Of a stretch of DNA of 64,000 nt, positions 34,493 through 46,868 are shown in pieces. This DNA comes from Uranotaenia lowii (taxonomy: Eukaryota; Arthropoda; Insecta; Diptera; Culicidae): assembly GCF_029784155.1 (NCBI RefSeq), contig NC_073691.1, positions 52,620,490 to 52,684,489 on the forward strand. Reading direction: 5' to 3'. The notes below the pieces were generated by a model. It worked only from the letters and a program-made list of their open reading frames with translations. It was not told the origin of the DNA and searched no databases. Every line of letters starts with the position of its first letter. Position 1 is the first letter of the stretch. The translations under genes were made by a program, and so were the position numbers.

Positions 34493-34741
34493 TACAAAAT
34501 TCTAATCTTTTATGACAACATTAATTTTGGATTTCTAACTTTGTATTGGATAATCATGATAAGATTGTTATTGTTTATTATGTTTTTTCAAGTAAAATGT
34601 AAAAAGAAATAATTCTTTATGACTTTTTAATGAAGTCAATGTTTTGTTCATCACAGAAAACCGTCACAGAATTACTGGGTAAAATCACAAAAGGGCAGAA
34701 TTGTTGTCATGAAAAAAACAGAACCTTTTTTGGCAACCTTG

Positions 34742-35009
34742 GACATCAGACGCGCACCCAGTGGTTTATTTCTGAAGGTCGAGGGTTACATAAATTGATG
34801 TTCAAAGTCAGCATTGATTGCAGAAAGTTGCAGTAAAAAAGTCATATGTTCTTAAAATTTCAAATGACATTATTTCATTTCATAAATTTCAACATAAATC
34901 GTTATCCTATCAACAAAATCGGTCAACTTTTGCGGCAAGAATTTAACTCTTCATTTTATGATTTTTTTATTTTTCGTTAAAAATCATTCAAACAGTTGCA
35001 AATGGTGTG
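34742..35009. other. Short gene-free spacer between nested MITEs
   Basis: No feature recognised. Confidence 0.3.
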
Positions 35010-35011
35010 TA

Positions 35012-36245
35012 GGGAAGATGAGGGCATAACGAGCACTCAGGGCATAATGAGCACGCCTTTTTTCTACATATGTACGTATTTTCTTAAACAAATTTTCATA
35101 TGGATTTGTTGCGTACTATCCATAGTATTAATTTTTCACCAAAAAAGAAATATCCTTCTCATCTTTACAGAAATATTAAATAATAACAAGCTAGGTTCTC
35201 AAGTGACGAAAATATTATTATTTTTGTGCACCACCAAATAAGCTTTTATGACTTTTAAATCATCTTGATCTGAAATGTACGCACTGCAACATGGTCTACA
35301 CATTGTTTCTCAATTTTCAACATCATAAAATTTTAGATTTTTCACTTTAATCAATTTTTAAACGCTTTTTTACTTAAATTTGTTCACTAGAGGCGAACAG
35401 AGCACTATCAATGAAGGCATAATGAGCATTTTCTGCCGCGGAATCTAGCAGCGAATTCAACTCGATGAAATCAACTGAATAATAAAGCTACAGCTTGGCT
35501 TGTTTCGTCTGTCGATGTGGCCTATTGGTAAGGTGTCGGAGAGGTAATCAGTAGACTCGAGTTCGGTTGCTGTTCGAGGAAATTTTTTTTTGCACATACT
35601 ATTCATGATTGATTATATTTATTATTACATTATACGGCTAATAGCATCAAAGCATCATCATCAAATCATCAAACAAAACACCAGAAACATAATGTATGAG
35701 CATGTGTTAATCCTTTGAATTCTACAAACAGACCTAGTAGATTATTTTGTTGTTGCTTTGTTTGATGAATCTACGCCTCACCGTTTAGTGCAATCATGAT
35801 CATGAATGATAAATGAAAAAAAAATCACCTCGACCAGGAATCGAACTCGAGCCTACTGATGACCTCTCCGACATCTTACCTATAGACCAAATCGTCAGAC
35901 GATACAAGTCAAGCTGTAGCTCTATTACTCAGTTGACTTCATCGAGTCGAATTTGCTGCTAGAATCCCCGGCAGAAAACGCTCATTATGCCTTCATCAAT
36001 GGTGCTCATACTGCCTCGGGAGGTTTCTCATTATGCCTCTACAGTGACTGGTTTTCAGCTTTCGGAAAAAAATTTTTAAAATGCATTTTTAAACGTTTTT
36101 ATCTACTTTTTCAAGTTCATCCAATTAGGCAATAGACTATTTGAGTGTCTGAACACGAAACAATGATGTAATTCACATATTACAGCTGTTCTCTATGGTT
36201 AACAAAGCGTTTTCCTTAAGGTGGCCATTATGCCCCCATCTCCCC
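35012..36245. mobile_element. TA-flanked foldback MITE with inverted tRNA-like cassettes
   Basis: Ends GGGAAGATGAGGGCATAACG and (minus strand) GGGGAGATGGGGGCATAATG lie between TA at 35010-35011 and 36246-36247. The two halves are near palindromic: AGCAGCGAATTCAA... at 35450 faces its complement at about 35945. Each half has a tRNA-like stretch (35517-35579 plus, 35828-35892 minus), the second with a good B box GTTCGATTCC. It is the uninterrupted relative of 31546-34492. Confidence 0.75.
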
Positions 36246-36247
36246 TA

Positions 36248-36906
36248 CATCAAGAAAAAAATTAAAATAAAATACGATTTTTCACTTTCTTCATACAATA
36301 ATTCATACAAATTTGTTACTTTATGAAACGAATGGTTAAAAGCGTGTCCTCTCGAAATACTCTTTGATGCACTTACATATATTTCTTTGGCTCCAAACCC
36401 TCAAATCTGATCAAAAAAAGCTTTAAAACGAAATACACTAACAAGCGAATAGATGTTGGTCATCCATTTTTAAGAGTAATCGTGTAACTTTGCTTTTGGC
36501 TTCAAAGCAAAGCAAAAAGCAGTGTTTTTCACTCTCTGGAGCCACCAAATGCCGGAGTCCATTTGTTTTACCAGTGTTTGAATGTTCATGGCTTCGATAG
36601 GTTTTCGCAAATACCAGGCAAAGGTACGAGCGATTCCAGGAATGCTGGAATTAGAGCCGGAGCATTGAAAAAGGGAAAGAATTAAGTTGTGGTTGGCATC
36701 CGATCGCTTCAAGATGATGTTGTAAAGTGAAATTATTTTCCATGATTATTTAGACCCGGAGTGAGACGTGCCAAGGTTACAGTTTCTCTTTTTCTCATGT
36801 CCCACTGCTTCACCGTCAGAGAGACATCCAAAGAGCCGAACAGGAAAAGATAAACAAACGGCTTAAAAAAAATTATCAAGTCTGATCCCTTATTCCAACC
36901 ACAGAA
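36248..36906. other. Gene-free stretch, unclassified
   Basis: A minus-strand open frame at 36470-36712 has no stop for 80 codons but no recognisable domain or splice context; I leave it unassigned. Confidence 0.35.
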
Positions 36907-36907
36907 C

Positions 36908-38800
36908 CCAAGTAACACACAAAAATAGAAAAGGTTTTATAATTTTTATAAGGTGTTTTATAAGTGATGTATAATACCGTAAATGTATTTATTGGAAACC
37001 TATTCACAACTTCTCTCCAGGACAGCTACAAGCGTCCTATGAAGCCAAGTTTTGAAACAGCAATAAACTTCTATGATTGCTTTTTTATTTGGCACTTGAT
37101 GCATGCTATAAAACATTTATATATCTGAAATCATAAAACATTTAAAGAAAAGTCTTGAAATACCTAGTTACAAACTTGTTTTAATTTATAAAAGCCTTTT
37201 TAAATTATTTCGTAGTATTCGTGTCCTTATACGGTCTTCACAAGTAGCTTTGGTTTTATAAATGTTACTTAATAACTAATGGAGGCCTCTTTAAACCGGT
37301 TATATGAAACAAATCCCGCTATAGGCCAAATAAAGCTTATAATAGGCATTTGGCCAACTAAAGGGATTATAAAAGAAAATTATGCAGAAACAACCAAAAT
37401 GTAAACAATAAAATGTATTTCGGTGGCAAAAGGAGAAATAAATGTTTTTTACGTATGGAAGGAGCAACAACGGATGAAATTGACTTCGTCAAGCGTCAGA
37501 AAAAAATAATTGGCTTGCTGCACAATTTTAATTATTTGCTGGAAGTGTACATCTTAGTGGAATTTCCTGATTGTCAGCTTAGTAATGAACATTTCAACAT
37601 TTGTCTTGGTCCGTAATATTTGAAGTTTACCGATAATAAAACAGTGAATCCATGAATATATTTAATTGTCTCTCAAGAATATTAGAACAGTGTGATAAAG
37701 TGATAAGGGAATAAAAAAAATCTTTGCATAATTCGACAAATTGTGTTCAATTATTTTTATCATCTGCCGCCAACATCCATTGAATTATAAAGGTTTCATA
37801 AGGTGCTTGTACTGTTCTTATCAATATATTTTCAAGGGTACCTCTAGAGTTTTCGTATTTATAAGATTCTTTTAAATGACTTTAAAAAACTCATCAAGCC
37901 TGAAGCGGTTTTGTAGAAAAAATATAGATTGCTACATTACTTTGTTGGTTTAAAGATTTCCGTTTAAGCTACCTTTTACAACACAATACACTTTTATAAG
38001 ACAAAAAAGTTTTGTAAAAGTGAATAAGTTTGATTGGCAATTTATAGATAACAAAATCGTTTTTTAAGTGTCCAATAACAACTATTAAAAAAAATTATAA
38101 TATCGCCATTTTCATGGCCAATAATGATGAATTTACTAACGACTGTTTATTATTATAAAAAGTATTCCTCATCTTATTCATGCTTTATGAGAGTTCCATC
38201 ATCCTTATGGAAGACAGAGTATAAAAAAAATGCTTGAACGAGCACAAATAGTTCAAGTTAAAAAATTCATAATTTTGATACATATCTAGTTTATTGCATT
38301 TTAATTGCTTTAAGAAGCAATTTACAGCAGGCCCATTATTTTTTTAGAACTTTCTCATAAATATTTGTGGTAAACTTGAAAGCGCATGTTGATTAATGGT
38401 TGGAATCGAATATTCAGATTGATAAAATCATGTTGAATTCCGTAACAGAATGATGACAAACAAATTTGTGCTTTGTGCTTTCGATTTTATATTTTGCTTG
38501 AATGAGATTCATTTGTTTTAAAAATTATTATTAAGAACCAAATGCCGGAGCAAAAATTTTTGTAGACGAAAATAATATAATAAATAGGATTTATAAGCAA
38601 AATTCATACAGAACGTTTAAAGTTGATTTGGCTTGTCAAGGTTTTATAATTTGCTCTACAGAACCTACTGCAGTAGGGCCTTTTTGTGCTACTAACCGTT
38701 GTATTGGAGTTTTATAGATTCTTACATATCTGAACGCGGTTTTATAGTTTTAATTTATAGTTGGCATGCAGTTCATTATAAAACCTAAATTGTTACTTGG
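36908..38800. mobile_element. Element with CCAAGTAAC...GTTACTTGG ends, about 1.9 kb
   Basis: The ends CCAAGTAAC (36908) and GTTACTTGG (to 38800) are followed inward by GGTTTTATAA-type words on both sides and flanked by GAAC (36904-36907 and 38801-38804). Many TTTATAA/TTATAAA words fill the interior. A plus-strand frame at 37413-37616 shows no known domain. A short relative sits at 22487-22564. Confidence 0.6.
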
Positions 38801-41297
38801 GAACTGAGAGTGTGCGAATTCATACTCGTCCAAAAAATCATAAGCTTTGATCAGAGATGCCAGGTATCCTGATTTTTTAAGATTTTAACTGATTTTCGAA
38901 GACCGTTTTGAAAAACTCTCGAATTGTCCTGTTTTTTGACAAATGTTGTAATGTCCTAAATTTTCCTGATTTCCAAAAAAAATCTCAATAAGGATCGTAT
39001 TTGTAGTTAAATTATGTGAACATCTAACAAACCTGCAATAAAATATTTAGTTGTATCTATTAAATCGATGGCAAACTTCGGTTCAGCTTATATTCAAATG
39101 GTGTTTTTCGATATGAACAGCAGTCCAGCAAAGAAGATACTTGCTTTTGTTGCATATATTAAGGCGTCTACTTTTTTTTATGCTTTGCTAATGCAATCTA
39201 GTGATGACCTGAAAAATAAATCAAATCCGGTTTTTTGATAATACTACCTGGCATCTTTGTTCGACAATCGCAAAATGAAGGGATGAAAGACTTTTAGAAG
39301 TTAAAATCCATAAAAAAAAAAGACAATTGCAAAGTACAGGGTGCCTACAGCTAGGCTGTGTTAATATGCCAAAACACGGAATTGACCATCTTGTGACAGA
39401 TAATCGTAATGGTAGGCATGGTAGGTGAACAACCGGCTGTCAAAAAGCGCTCCGTCTCCACCCACTACTGAGAAACTTTTAGTACCCCTTGCCTACTTTT
39501 CCTCAAAATGCTCACACCCGTGGCTTTAGGCACCCTGGCAAAAAGTGTTGATCAGGGATGCCATCAGATTTTCTTTAATTTTATTTATTTATTTTTTTTA
39601 GTTTACGTACGATGATAAAACATTATTTGAGAATCAGAGTTGATTTCAATTTTTACTAGTGAGCGAAATCTTCAAATCATTTGGGCATATAATGTCAAAC
39701 AATAAAACCTCATTAGGAATCAACTGAAAACAATTGCCCTAAAACACATTTTGCGAGGAAATGTTACCAATTACAAATCTTCATAAAACTTTTTTATATC
39801 AACTATTAAGTTTCTAAAATTTTCATGGTGCAAGAGTAAGAATAAATAAAATTCATTATAACTGGCATCCCTGACTAAGTCGTGTCCGGAATACTCGCTA
39901 TCACGAGTTACGCGAATTTCTCGAATTAATGCTTCCATTTTGTCCGCTAGAGGATGTTGTCACCTTTTTATTGTATGGAGAAAACGACTGTGGTAAATAT
40001 TGGTTAAGTATATCTGATTATTCATTCGAATGTTAATGTTAGTAAATAATTTTGGGGTTTGTGATATTGCTTAACTGGCAATTTAGCTGCCTCCTGAGCC
40101 GATGTCCAAGAGTTCGAACCTAAGAGTAAAAATCGAACACGACTATAATAAAAACAAAATAATTAAATAATTTTTCAAAAATCTGAAAAAAATTATCGAA
40201 TACACTTTATAATATGAAAAATAAATCGTTTGGCGTTTTTGTGGCCTTAAATATTTCAAAAATTATAATAACAATAACAAAAATTGCAAAAATACTCAGA
40301 ATTACAACAAATTTCATAAATTACAAGCCTTACAAAAGTAAAAAAAAAAATTAAAAATTCAATCGATTAAAACAGAAACAAATGATTATTTATTTCTGCC
40401 AACACGTGTTTGAGCTGATCACTTATCAGAAAAACCTACAAATGCACAATCGGGAAAGTTGGTCTTAAAAAATCCAAAAAAAATGAAGCCAATAGTTTAA
40501 CAACCTGAAATTATACTAATCATTTATTTCAAGTTTTCTCTGTGATTTAAATCTGTCGGCTTTCACTGAAGCCATCTCAGCGAGTTTATATTTGACCTGA
40601 ATATCTTGGAAATAAACTTTTGATTTTTTTTATTATTAAACGATATGAGATTTTGTGACACTGTCTTTTCATAAAAAGAGCTGAAAGATTTTTCAATGAT
40701 TTAATCGATTTAAAACGGACTATTTTAACTAACAAAATGAACATCAAATTGAAACCTTAAAAATGCATTCAACATCGCTGTAAAAGTTTTGACCGATCGG
40801 CTTAAATATGCCGAAGATTTTCACGTTTGCATAAAATCACAACTTTTCAAAAAGTTTATTGATTAAAAAAGCATATTTTATGAAAGACGACTGATTTAAG
40901 AAGCTTCAAACTTCCATAATACCTCCTTAATCTTCAGGAAACTTTCACACTACATTAGAAATGTTTCCCAAAAACAGTTGCACAGAAAATTTATGTCTCC
41001 GGTCGAATTTGACAGATTTGAATGTTCGAAAAAATTTCACTTAAAATAAATATTATTTAAGGTTCAAAAGATAGGTGTTATTTCCAGATCTGAAGCATGT
41101 GGCTTAAAATTTTCTGGAATTTTAGATCCAAATGTTCCCACTGTTGCAATGTAGCGCGCTAAAGCTCGAAGCAATCGATGAGGGGACATTTAAAGGCAAT
41201 TTGTCAACGTTTATCCTTTTTTTTTGCGAACTGCTATTGACAGGGACGGGTGGGTAAAAGCTTTCACAAGTAATTTCCAGAACCGACAGTCGCAATT
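38801..41297. other. Gene-free stretch upstream of the first receptor exon, with a small MITE
   Basis: A 201-bp element with CAGGGTGCCTA...TAGGCACCCTG-like ends lies at 39337-39537. A repeat tract at 39960-40380 has a tRNA-like stretch resembling 13950-14010 and A-rich ACAAAAATT words. No promoter motif for the receptor exon is evident. Confidence 0.45.
39337..39537. mobile_element. Short MITE with CAGGGTGCCTA ends
   Basis: CAGGGTGCCTA at the left end and TTAGGCACCCTG at the right end pair. The 8-bp flanks (GCAAAGTA and GCAAAAAG) are similar but not identical, so a decayed hAT-type duplication is possible. Confidence 0.5.
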
Positions 41298-42174
41298 ATG
41301 AACGATTGGCAACTTCGACAGGCTTCCCGTGGGCTGATTAAACTTTTCAAGTGTTTCGGGTTCATTCCCTTCGATTTGGAGGGAGGTAAATTGAGAATTC
41401 AGAGCTGTGGATCTCACCCGTTTCAATATCGATGGACCATATTGATTGCCAGTTTTTTCTTAATGGAAACTGTTTTGGTTTTGATTTTCAATCGATACAT
41501 ATTCTTTACCGTTTATTCGATTGGAACAATCAACGATGTAGCTCGATTTTGTAGCATGGTTTTGATGGTTTCCGTATCTTTATCCGAAGTGATTGCACAG
41601 AAGCATTTTCAGCTAGAAATTTATCAACGATTAGCCTCCTTCGGAACGGGTAATTCGAAAGTGGGTCTTCTCGAGGAATCAATTATGAATCTTTTTCTCA
41701 AAGATTATTTAAGAAAATTTTCAATTTCTACCGTTCTGTCGTTCACACTAGAGCTAAGCGTGGGTTTGCTAGTTCTAAACGTGAATCATCAATGGGCAGC
41801 GTTTTGGATTGTTTCCTTATTTATTTTGACGTTTCAACGATTGAGAACACTTTTTTTCATTTTCCACATAGATTTGATTCGATACCAAGTTATTGAGTTG
41901 AAGCGTAAAATTACACAGCTTTCGCAAACCCTCAAATTTATCCGTGCCGTACCGATCAATTCTGTACAATATATAAGAGTACTCGAAGATTCGACCAATC
42001 GGTTATTGGTTCTTAAAAATCAATATGGAAATGTTTCAGAAGTTGTTATTAATGTAAATTTGTCCTTCGGGTGGAGTTTGTGCTGTAGCGTTGTGAGTTG
42101 TTTTATTCAAGTTTCTAGCGATCTTTACTGGATGTATCTGAGGGTTGCCGGAAAAGTTGACGATGGCTATGCAG
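41298..42174 (+). CDS. Gustatory receptor, N-terminal exon (copy 1 of 3)
   Basis: The 292 codons start MNDWQLRQASRGLIKLFKCF and stop at the donor GCAG|GTAAGT, with one base of the next codon, so the intron is phase 1. Hydrophobic segments lie near residues 46-64, 82-100, 140-160, 166-195 and 253-283, about five of the seven expected for the insect chemoreceptor fold (7tm_7). Typical family features are LFKCFGFIPFDL near the start, FHIDLIRYQ after segment 4, and NLSFGWSLCCSVVSCF with SSDLYWMYL before the donor. Insect gustatory receptors are ligand-gated cation channels in sensory neurons. The last two helices and the C-terminal TYhhhhhQF motif must come from downstream exons, which I do not find. 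The ATG is supported by alignment with MNKW in the other two copies. Confidence 0.85.
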
Positions 42175-43479
42175 GTAAGTGTGCCTTTTGCTTCACTGAA
42201 GTCGAAATTTCGAATATTGTCGGTACTTTCTGTATTACTTCATTAGAATACCCTATTTTTTTAAGTTGATAAGATCAAGAAGTGAGATTCGAAATTCATA
42301 CTTTTTTAGAGTTTGATAAACTTGTCCCTTCGCCTCTAGAGCTATTTCAATAGCATTCATTCGTAGTTGTTATCTCTAGTGGAAAAAGCAGCGATTGGCA
42401 ACATTTTTGGTCAAAGAGCCAAAAATTAGAACTTCCTAAAATATTAAATTTGGTACAGTTACATTTTATTGAAATTACAAAATAAATGGTTTACCATCGA
42501 AATTTTCATTTTAATGCCAAACGACGTACAAATGCATAAAACGTCGAAATCTAATGTGATCTAAAAAAAAAATTTGGAAAAAAATTATCTATCTGGGACG
42601 AAAAACTACCGATTTTCCCAAAAAAAAAAGTCCCAGAAAATCTACTTCTGGCCAAATTTGTTTAAACATTTTACTTACAAAGTTTTTATGTGCCGGACTT
42701 GATGACATATAGTGTCATAGTATAAAATGTCTTAGACCTAGGGTGATTTAAGATAAAATAGCGGTCAATTTTGTGACATGTTTGTAAACACTTATTTTTT
42801 AACACTTTTTGGGATCAAATTATTTTACAATAAATTTTGTGAACTAAAAATTTTACTTGGAAAATATCTAAACGGTACTTAATGGTTTGACAATAAGTTT
42901 CCTCAAAATTGGATGGCAAAATTGAACACATTGATGACCAAGAATAACTCAAAAATTGGAAATTGGCCCATTAAATCGGATTGTATAAAACTTATAACCT
43001 CAGATTTAATGATCCAATAATATTTCTAATCCCCCGTTAAAATTTCCCGACGGCTATTTATTTGAAATATACTTGGCATGAGAAGGTTTTTGCATACGAG
43101 AAATGTTTTTACGACTGTTGGAGACCCCTTATTCCTTATAGTGGGAAGATGAGAAAGGACGAGGGATGCTCCAATGCTTTTCAAGCAAACAAAAAAAATA
43201 CATGGGAAGATACTAGGGTGAGAAATTCCTATGATCATTTGAGCCCCTTCCATCTAACAGAGAGGAAATAGAAAGGAAAAAATATCCCCTACGAATTTTC
43301 TTATGCTCATACAAGGCATCCATCCAGCGCAACGGACTTCTCTCGTATCTTTACACTGTAGGCGTATCTATAAGGTCACTTTGGCATTAGGTGGTTTCCA
43401 AATTTGGCGATCCTTCCAGGAGCCGGTTTTTGGGCCAAATTGAGGCATAACATTTTTTTTTTCGAAATTATGAAACAAA
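42175..43479. other. Intron or intergenic DNA after receptor exon 1
   Basis: No exon encoding the receptor C terminus was found on the plus strand. A repeat fragment (GGCGTATCTATAAGGTC...TTTGGCATTAGGTGGTTTCC) at 43360-43405 is also found at the borders of the nested element at 45914-53828. Confidence 0.45.
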
Positions 43480-43764
43480 GTGCAAGCTCATATGCTGTGC
43501 CGCATGGTGAGTCTTGTGTGCTGAGCCTGCGTACTAACTAGACTGAGAGCTGCGCCGAATTGCGAGCTCAAAAGCTGCGTCTGCAAGCCAAGTGTGCTGC
43601 ACCGAAAGTGTGCGAAGTGTGCCAAATGCAAGCCAAATGGGCTGCGCTTGAATTCAAGCTTTGTGCTGCACCTATGCGAATCAAGTTAGATGCTCCTTTT
43701 TGTGCTGCGCCAAATGAGTTGCGACTAATGCGAGCATAATAAGCTACGCCTGAATGAGAGCTAT
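43480..43764. repeat. Degenerate tandem repeat of GCGAGCT/GTGCTGCGCC words
   Basis: Irregular units of about 20-40 bp with GCTGCGCC, GCGAGCTC and AAGCTG words. The tract resumes at 45557-45690 on the other side of the non-LTR copy, so that insertion split it. Confidence 0.65.
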
Positions 43765-45545
43765 ACTTAACTAACTTAATGATCCCGCGCCGATTCTCCG
43801 GTGCATAGGGCCGTGGTAAAAGATCTTCACTGTTGACGATCTGGAGCCAGCGTCTTCACCTGGTCCCAGTCAAGATTCTCGTCGACAGTTCGGATTTCAG
43901 CGGCTAGGCTTCGCCGCCACGAGTTTCTGGACCTGCCTCTTCTTCGATGACCTTCTGGATTCCAATCTAGCGCCTCTCTACAAATCTCGTTCTCATCCTT
44001 TCGCAGCGTGTGTCCAATCCATCTCCACTCGAGTCTCGATTTCTAGCGCCCTTTGATGCCACCGGCGATGTAGTTCCTCATTCGAGATCCAGTTGCCAGG
44101 CCACCAAGCGCGGATGATATTCCGCAGGCAGCCGTTTACAAATACTTGCAGTTTTCGCGTCGTCACCGCATATGTGCACCAAGTCTCGCACCCGTACAGC
44201 AATACGGATTTGACGTTTGAGTTGAAGATTCGGATTTTTGTTCGTAGAAAGATCTGGCGTGACCGCCAGATGTTTCGGAGACTCGCAAACGCAAATCGGG
44301 CCTTTCTGATCCGGGTTTCGATGTTCTTCCACCATCAGGCGTTATCTGGCTACCAAGATACTGGAAGCACTCCACTTTCTCAACTTGTTGCCTAGCTACC
44401 ATGAAACTGGAGGGATTTCCTGTGTTGATCTCCATCGACTTGGTCTTTCCGACATTGACTTTGAGACCTGCTGCCTTGGAACTTTCGGTGAGGTCCTCGA
44501 GTTTGCTCTGCATATCCGGTTGCGTTTGGGCGAGCAAAAAATATCGTCAGCCAAGTCAAAGTCGTTCAGATGCTCCATTGTTGAAGGATTCCACGGCAAT
44601 CCTCGGTTCAGTGCACAGTCGATCGATCCAGTCAGAATCTCATCCATTACGATTAGAAAAAGTAGCGGTGACAAAATACATCCTTGTCTCACTCTAGCAG
44701 TTACCGGGATTGGTTCGGACAAGACACCGTCGTGCAAGACCTTGCACGAGAATGACTCGTATTGTGCTTCGATGAGATGGACTAGTTTCTCTGGGACCCC
44801 TCGTCACCTTAGAGCCGCCCAGATGTTTTCATGGTTAAGTCGGTCGAATGCTTTTTCGAAATCAACGAACACCAGCAGAAGAGAGTCCTGGAATTTGTTG
44901 ATTTGTTCCAGTATGATTCGTAGCGTTGTGATGTGGTCCACACATTATCGTCTGGATCGGAATCCATCTTGTTGCCGTCGGAGTGTAGCGTCGATTTTCT
45001 CCTGGATCCTGTTCAGGATCACTTTGCAGAGTACTTTGAGGGTTGTACAGATCAACGTTATGCCTCGCCAGTCACCGCACTCTGTCAGGTCTCCTTTCTT
45101 CGGGACCTTTATGAGGATACCCTGCATCCAGTCGGCCGGGAATGTTGCAGTATCCCAAATGTCAGCGAAAAGACGGTGCAACATTTGTGCTGACAGGGCA
45201 GGGGCGGCTTTCAGCATTTCAGCAGGAATGCAATCGATTCCAGGCGCTTAGTTGGATTTCATGTCCTTGATTGCCGCTTCTATTTCAGCCTGCGAGGGCG
45301 CTTCCGAGTTTACGTTATTAATGCGACTTACTGTTGGCGCTTCATGCTGCGGGTTCTGTTGGCCATTGCTATTCGTGACTCGGAAGGGTTGTTCGAAGTG
45401 CTCAGTCCATCGTTTGATCTGATCTGTTCGACCGGTCAATAACTGACCTGCTCGGTCTTTCAGCGGCATTCTTACATTAGTCCTTGCATCACTGAGGCGG
45501 CGAGAAATGTCATAAAGTAATCGGATATCTCCATTGGCGGCGGCT
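43765..45545 (-). mobile_element. 5'-truncated copy of the AP endonuclease-RT non-LTR element
   Basis: The copy lies on the minus strand from its 3' end (GGCGCGGGATCATTAAGTTAG) to a truncation just before the RT region. It is flanked by the exact 11-bp duplication ATGAGAGCTAT (43754-43764 and 45546-45556), showing target-primed insertion of an incomplete cDNA. The homologous site of the LTR-like insertion at 18624 is uninterrupted here. Confidence 0.9.
43993..45469 (-). pseudogene. Broken reverse transcriptase of the truncated non-LTR copy
   Basis: Minus-strand pieces align in order with the copy at 17719-19913: MPLKDRAGQLLTGRTDQIKR, then DLTECGDWRGITLICTTLKV, RVRQGCILSPLLFLIVMDEI and FDLADDIFCS. 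The last is the catalytic xxDD region that the other copy lacks. The C-terminal TTRKLQVFVNGCLRNIIR follows. Frames change several times, so it is not functional. Confidence 0.85.
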
Positions 45546-45556
45546 ATGAGAGCTAT

Positions 45557-45905
45557 GTGTTACGCTAAATGCTAATCGAATGGACTACGCCTAAATGCGA
45601 GCTCTTATATGAGTGTATAACGCAATGTAAGAGCTGATGATAGTTGTACAGAATCATATGCTGGTTTTATGTAACCTAAATGGAGTGCCTCACATGCTAA
45701 TTATAGCTCCAGTTAGATACAAAAAGCAGGAAAAGATCTAAAATAAAAGATTATTTTTACATCACTTCTCCGGAGAGGAGGGTGAATGTGTGGGTAATGC
45801 TCAATATGACACTTCTACGGACATAGGCACGTGTGACGACCTGGTCGATATCTATCGCAGGTGCAAATGACCTCTATCGTATCTATACACTGCAGGCGTA
45901 TCTAT
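45557..45905. repeat. Remainder of the degenerate tandem repeat and flank
   Basis: GCGAGCTC-type words continue to about 45690, then unassigned DNA up to the target duplication ATATGGTC at 45906-45913. Confidence 0.5.
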
Positions 45906-46115
45906 ATGGTCCAGGCCAGCGCTACCACATATACAGATTTTTCTGTAATAATACAGAATTTTTAGAAATTCTGCAACCAAGAATTTGTATTTACAGGTTA
46001 CAGATAATTAGAAATTTATACAGAATTTAATCAGATTTTCGGCAAATCCAAAAATTTTAAGATATTTTTAAAATATTTTGAATTGTTCAATGATAATTCA
46101 CATCAATGATCCAAC

Positions 46116-46501
46116 CAAGGTTGCCAAAATAAATTCTGTGTTTTTGAAATAAATAATTCTGACTTTCTGTGATTTTGCCCAAACATTCTGTGATGAAATT
46201 CTGTGATGCTTTTTTCTTGAATTTCCGAGAAAATCCATGAGAAATAGGGTCTTTCACACATTTTAGTTGGGCAAAATCAATTACCGTTACCAATCTTATC
46301 ATACTTTTCCAATTCAAAGTAAGAAATCTAAATTTGATACTGTCCAAAAAATTATAATTTCGGAAATCCATGAAAAATTTGAAAATTCTGTGAAATCTGT
46401 GGAAATTTTAAAATTCTGTGTTCTGTGACACAGATTCTGTGATGAAAATTTGCTCAAAATTCTGTGAAATTACAGATTTTTCTGTGATTCCGGCAACCTT
46501 G
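46116..46501. mobile_element. Intact hAT-type MITE, CAAGGTTGCC family (386 bp)
   Basis: Perfect 10-bp ends CAAGGTTGCC...GGCAACCTTG and a perfect 8-bp duplication GATCCAAC (46108-46115 and 46502-46509). Subterminal TCTGTGA/TCACAGA words are repeated. It is the reference copy for 31414-34741 and the fragment at 21855-22075. Confidence 0.9.
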
Positions 46502-46868
46502 GATCCAACTTTAATTTTCACACTCGCAAATTTGAAAATTCTTCAAGATCAAAGATCGAGACGTAACAGCGCTTACCCCGATACGCATGGATTTGGAAAC
46601 AGTTTTGAAACCTGTGTTCGAGAATTATATATCAAGATCAGTCGAAATGTATCATTCAATGCTTGTTTAAATTAGGCATGCCAGAATCTTTCAGAAAAAA
46701 GCGGGACATTTCACGAAAAAAAGAGGGACATAGCCGGTAAAAGCGGGACATTTTAGAAACTTTTATAAAAGCTTAATTGTATAGCTCATGATCGGTACTG
46801 TACCGGTCAGGAAATAGGATCTAAGTTTTTGTTGTAATATGTGTCTAGTTTTATGTTCACTTGACACT

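Larger units (their letters stand above)
31414..34741. mobile_element. hAT-type MITE (CAAGGTTGCC ends) split by nested insertions
   Basis: Ends CAAGGTTGCC at 31414 and GGCAACCTTG at 34732-34741 are perfect inverted repeats, flanked by GACATAAG (31406-31413) and GACATCAG (34742-34749), an 8-bp duplication with one mismatch. The intact relative at 46116-46501 is only 386 bp, so most of this span is the inserted element at 31546-34492. Confidence 0.75.

Noticed and set aside
36470..37616. Frames at 36470-36712 (minus) and 37413-37616 (plus) as host exons
   Set aside because: No splice signals or domain recognised; the second lies inside a MITE-like element.
44385..45251. Long plus-strand frame (288 codons)
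   Set aside because: Shadow of the minus-strand reverse transcriptase of the truncated copy.
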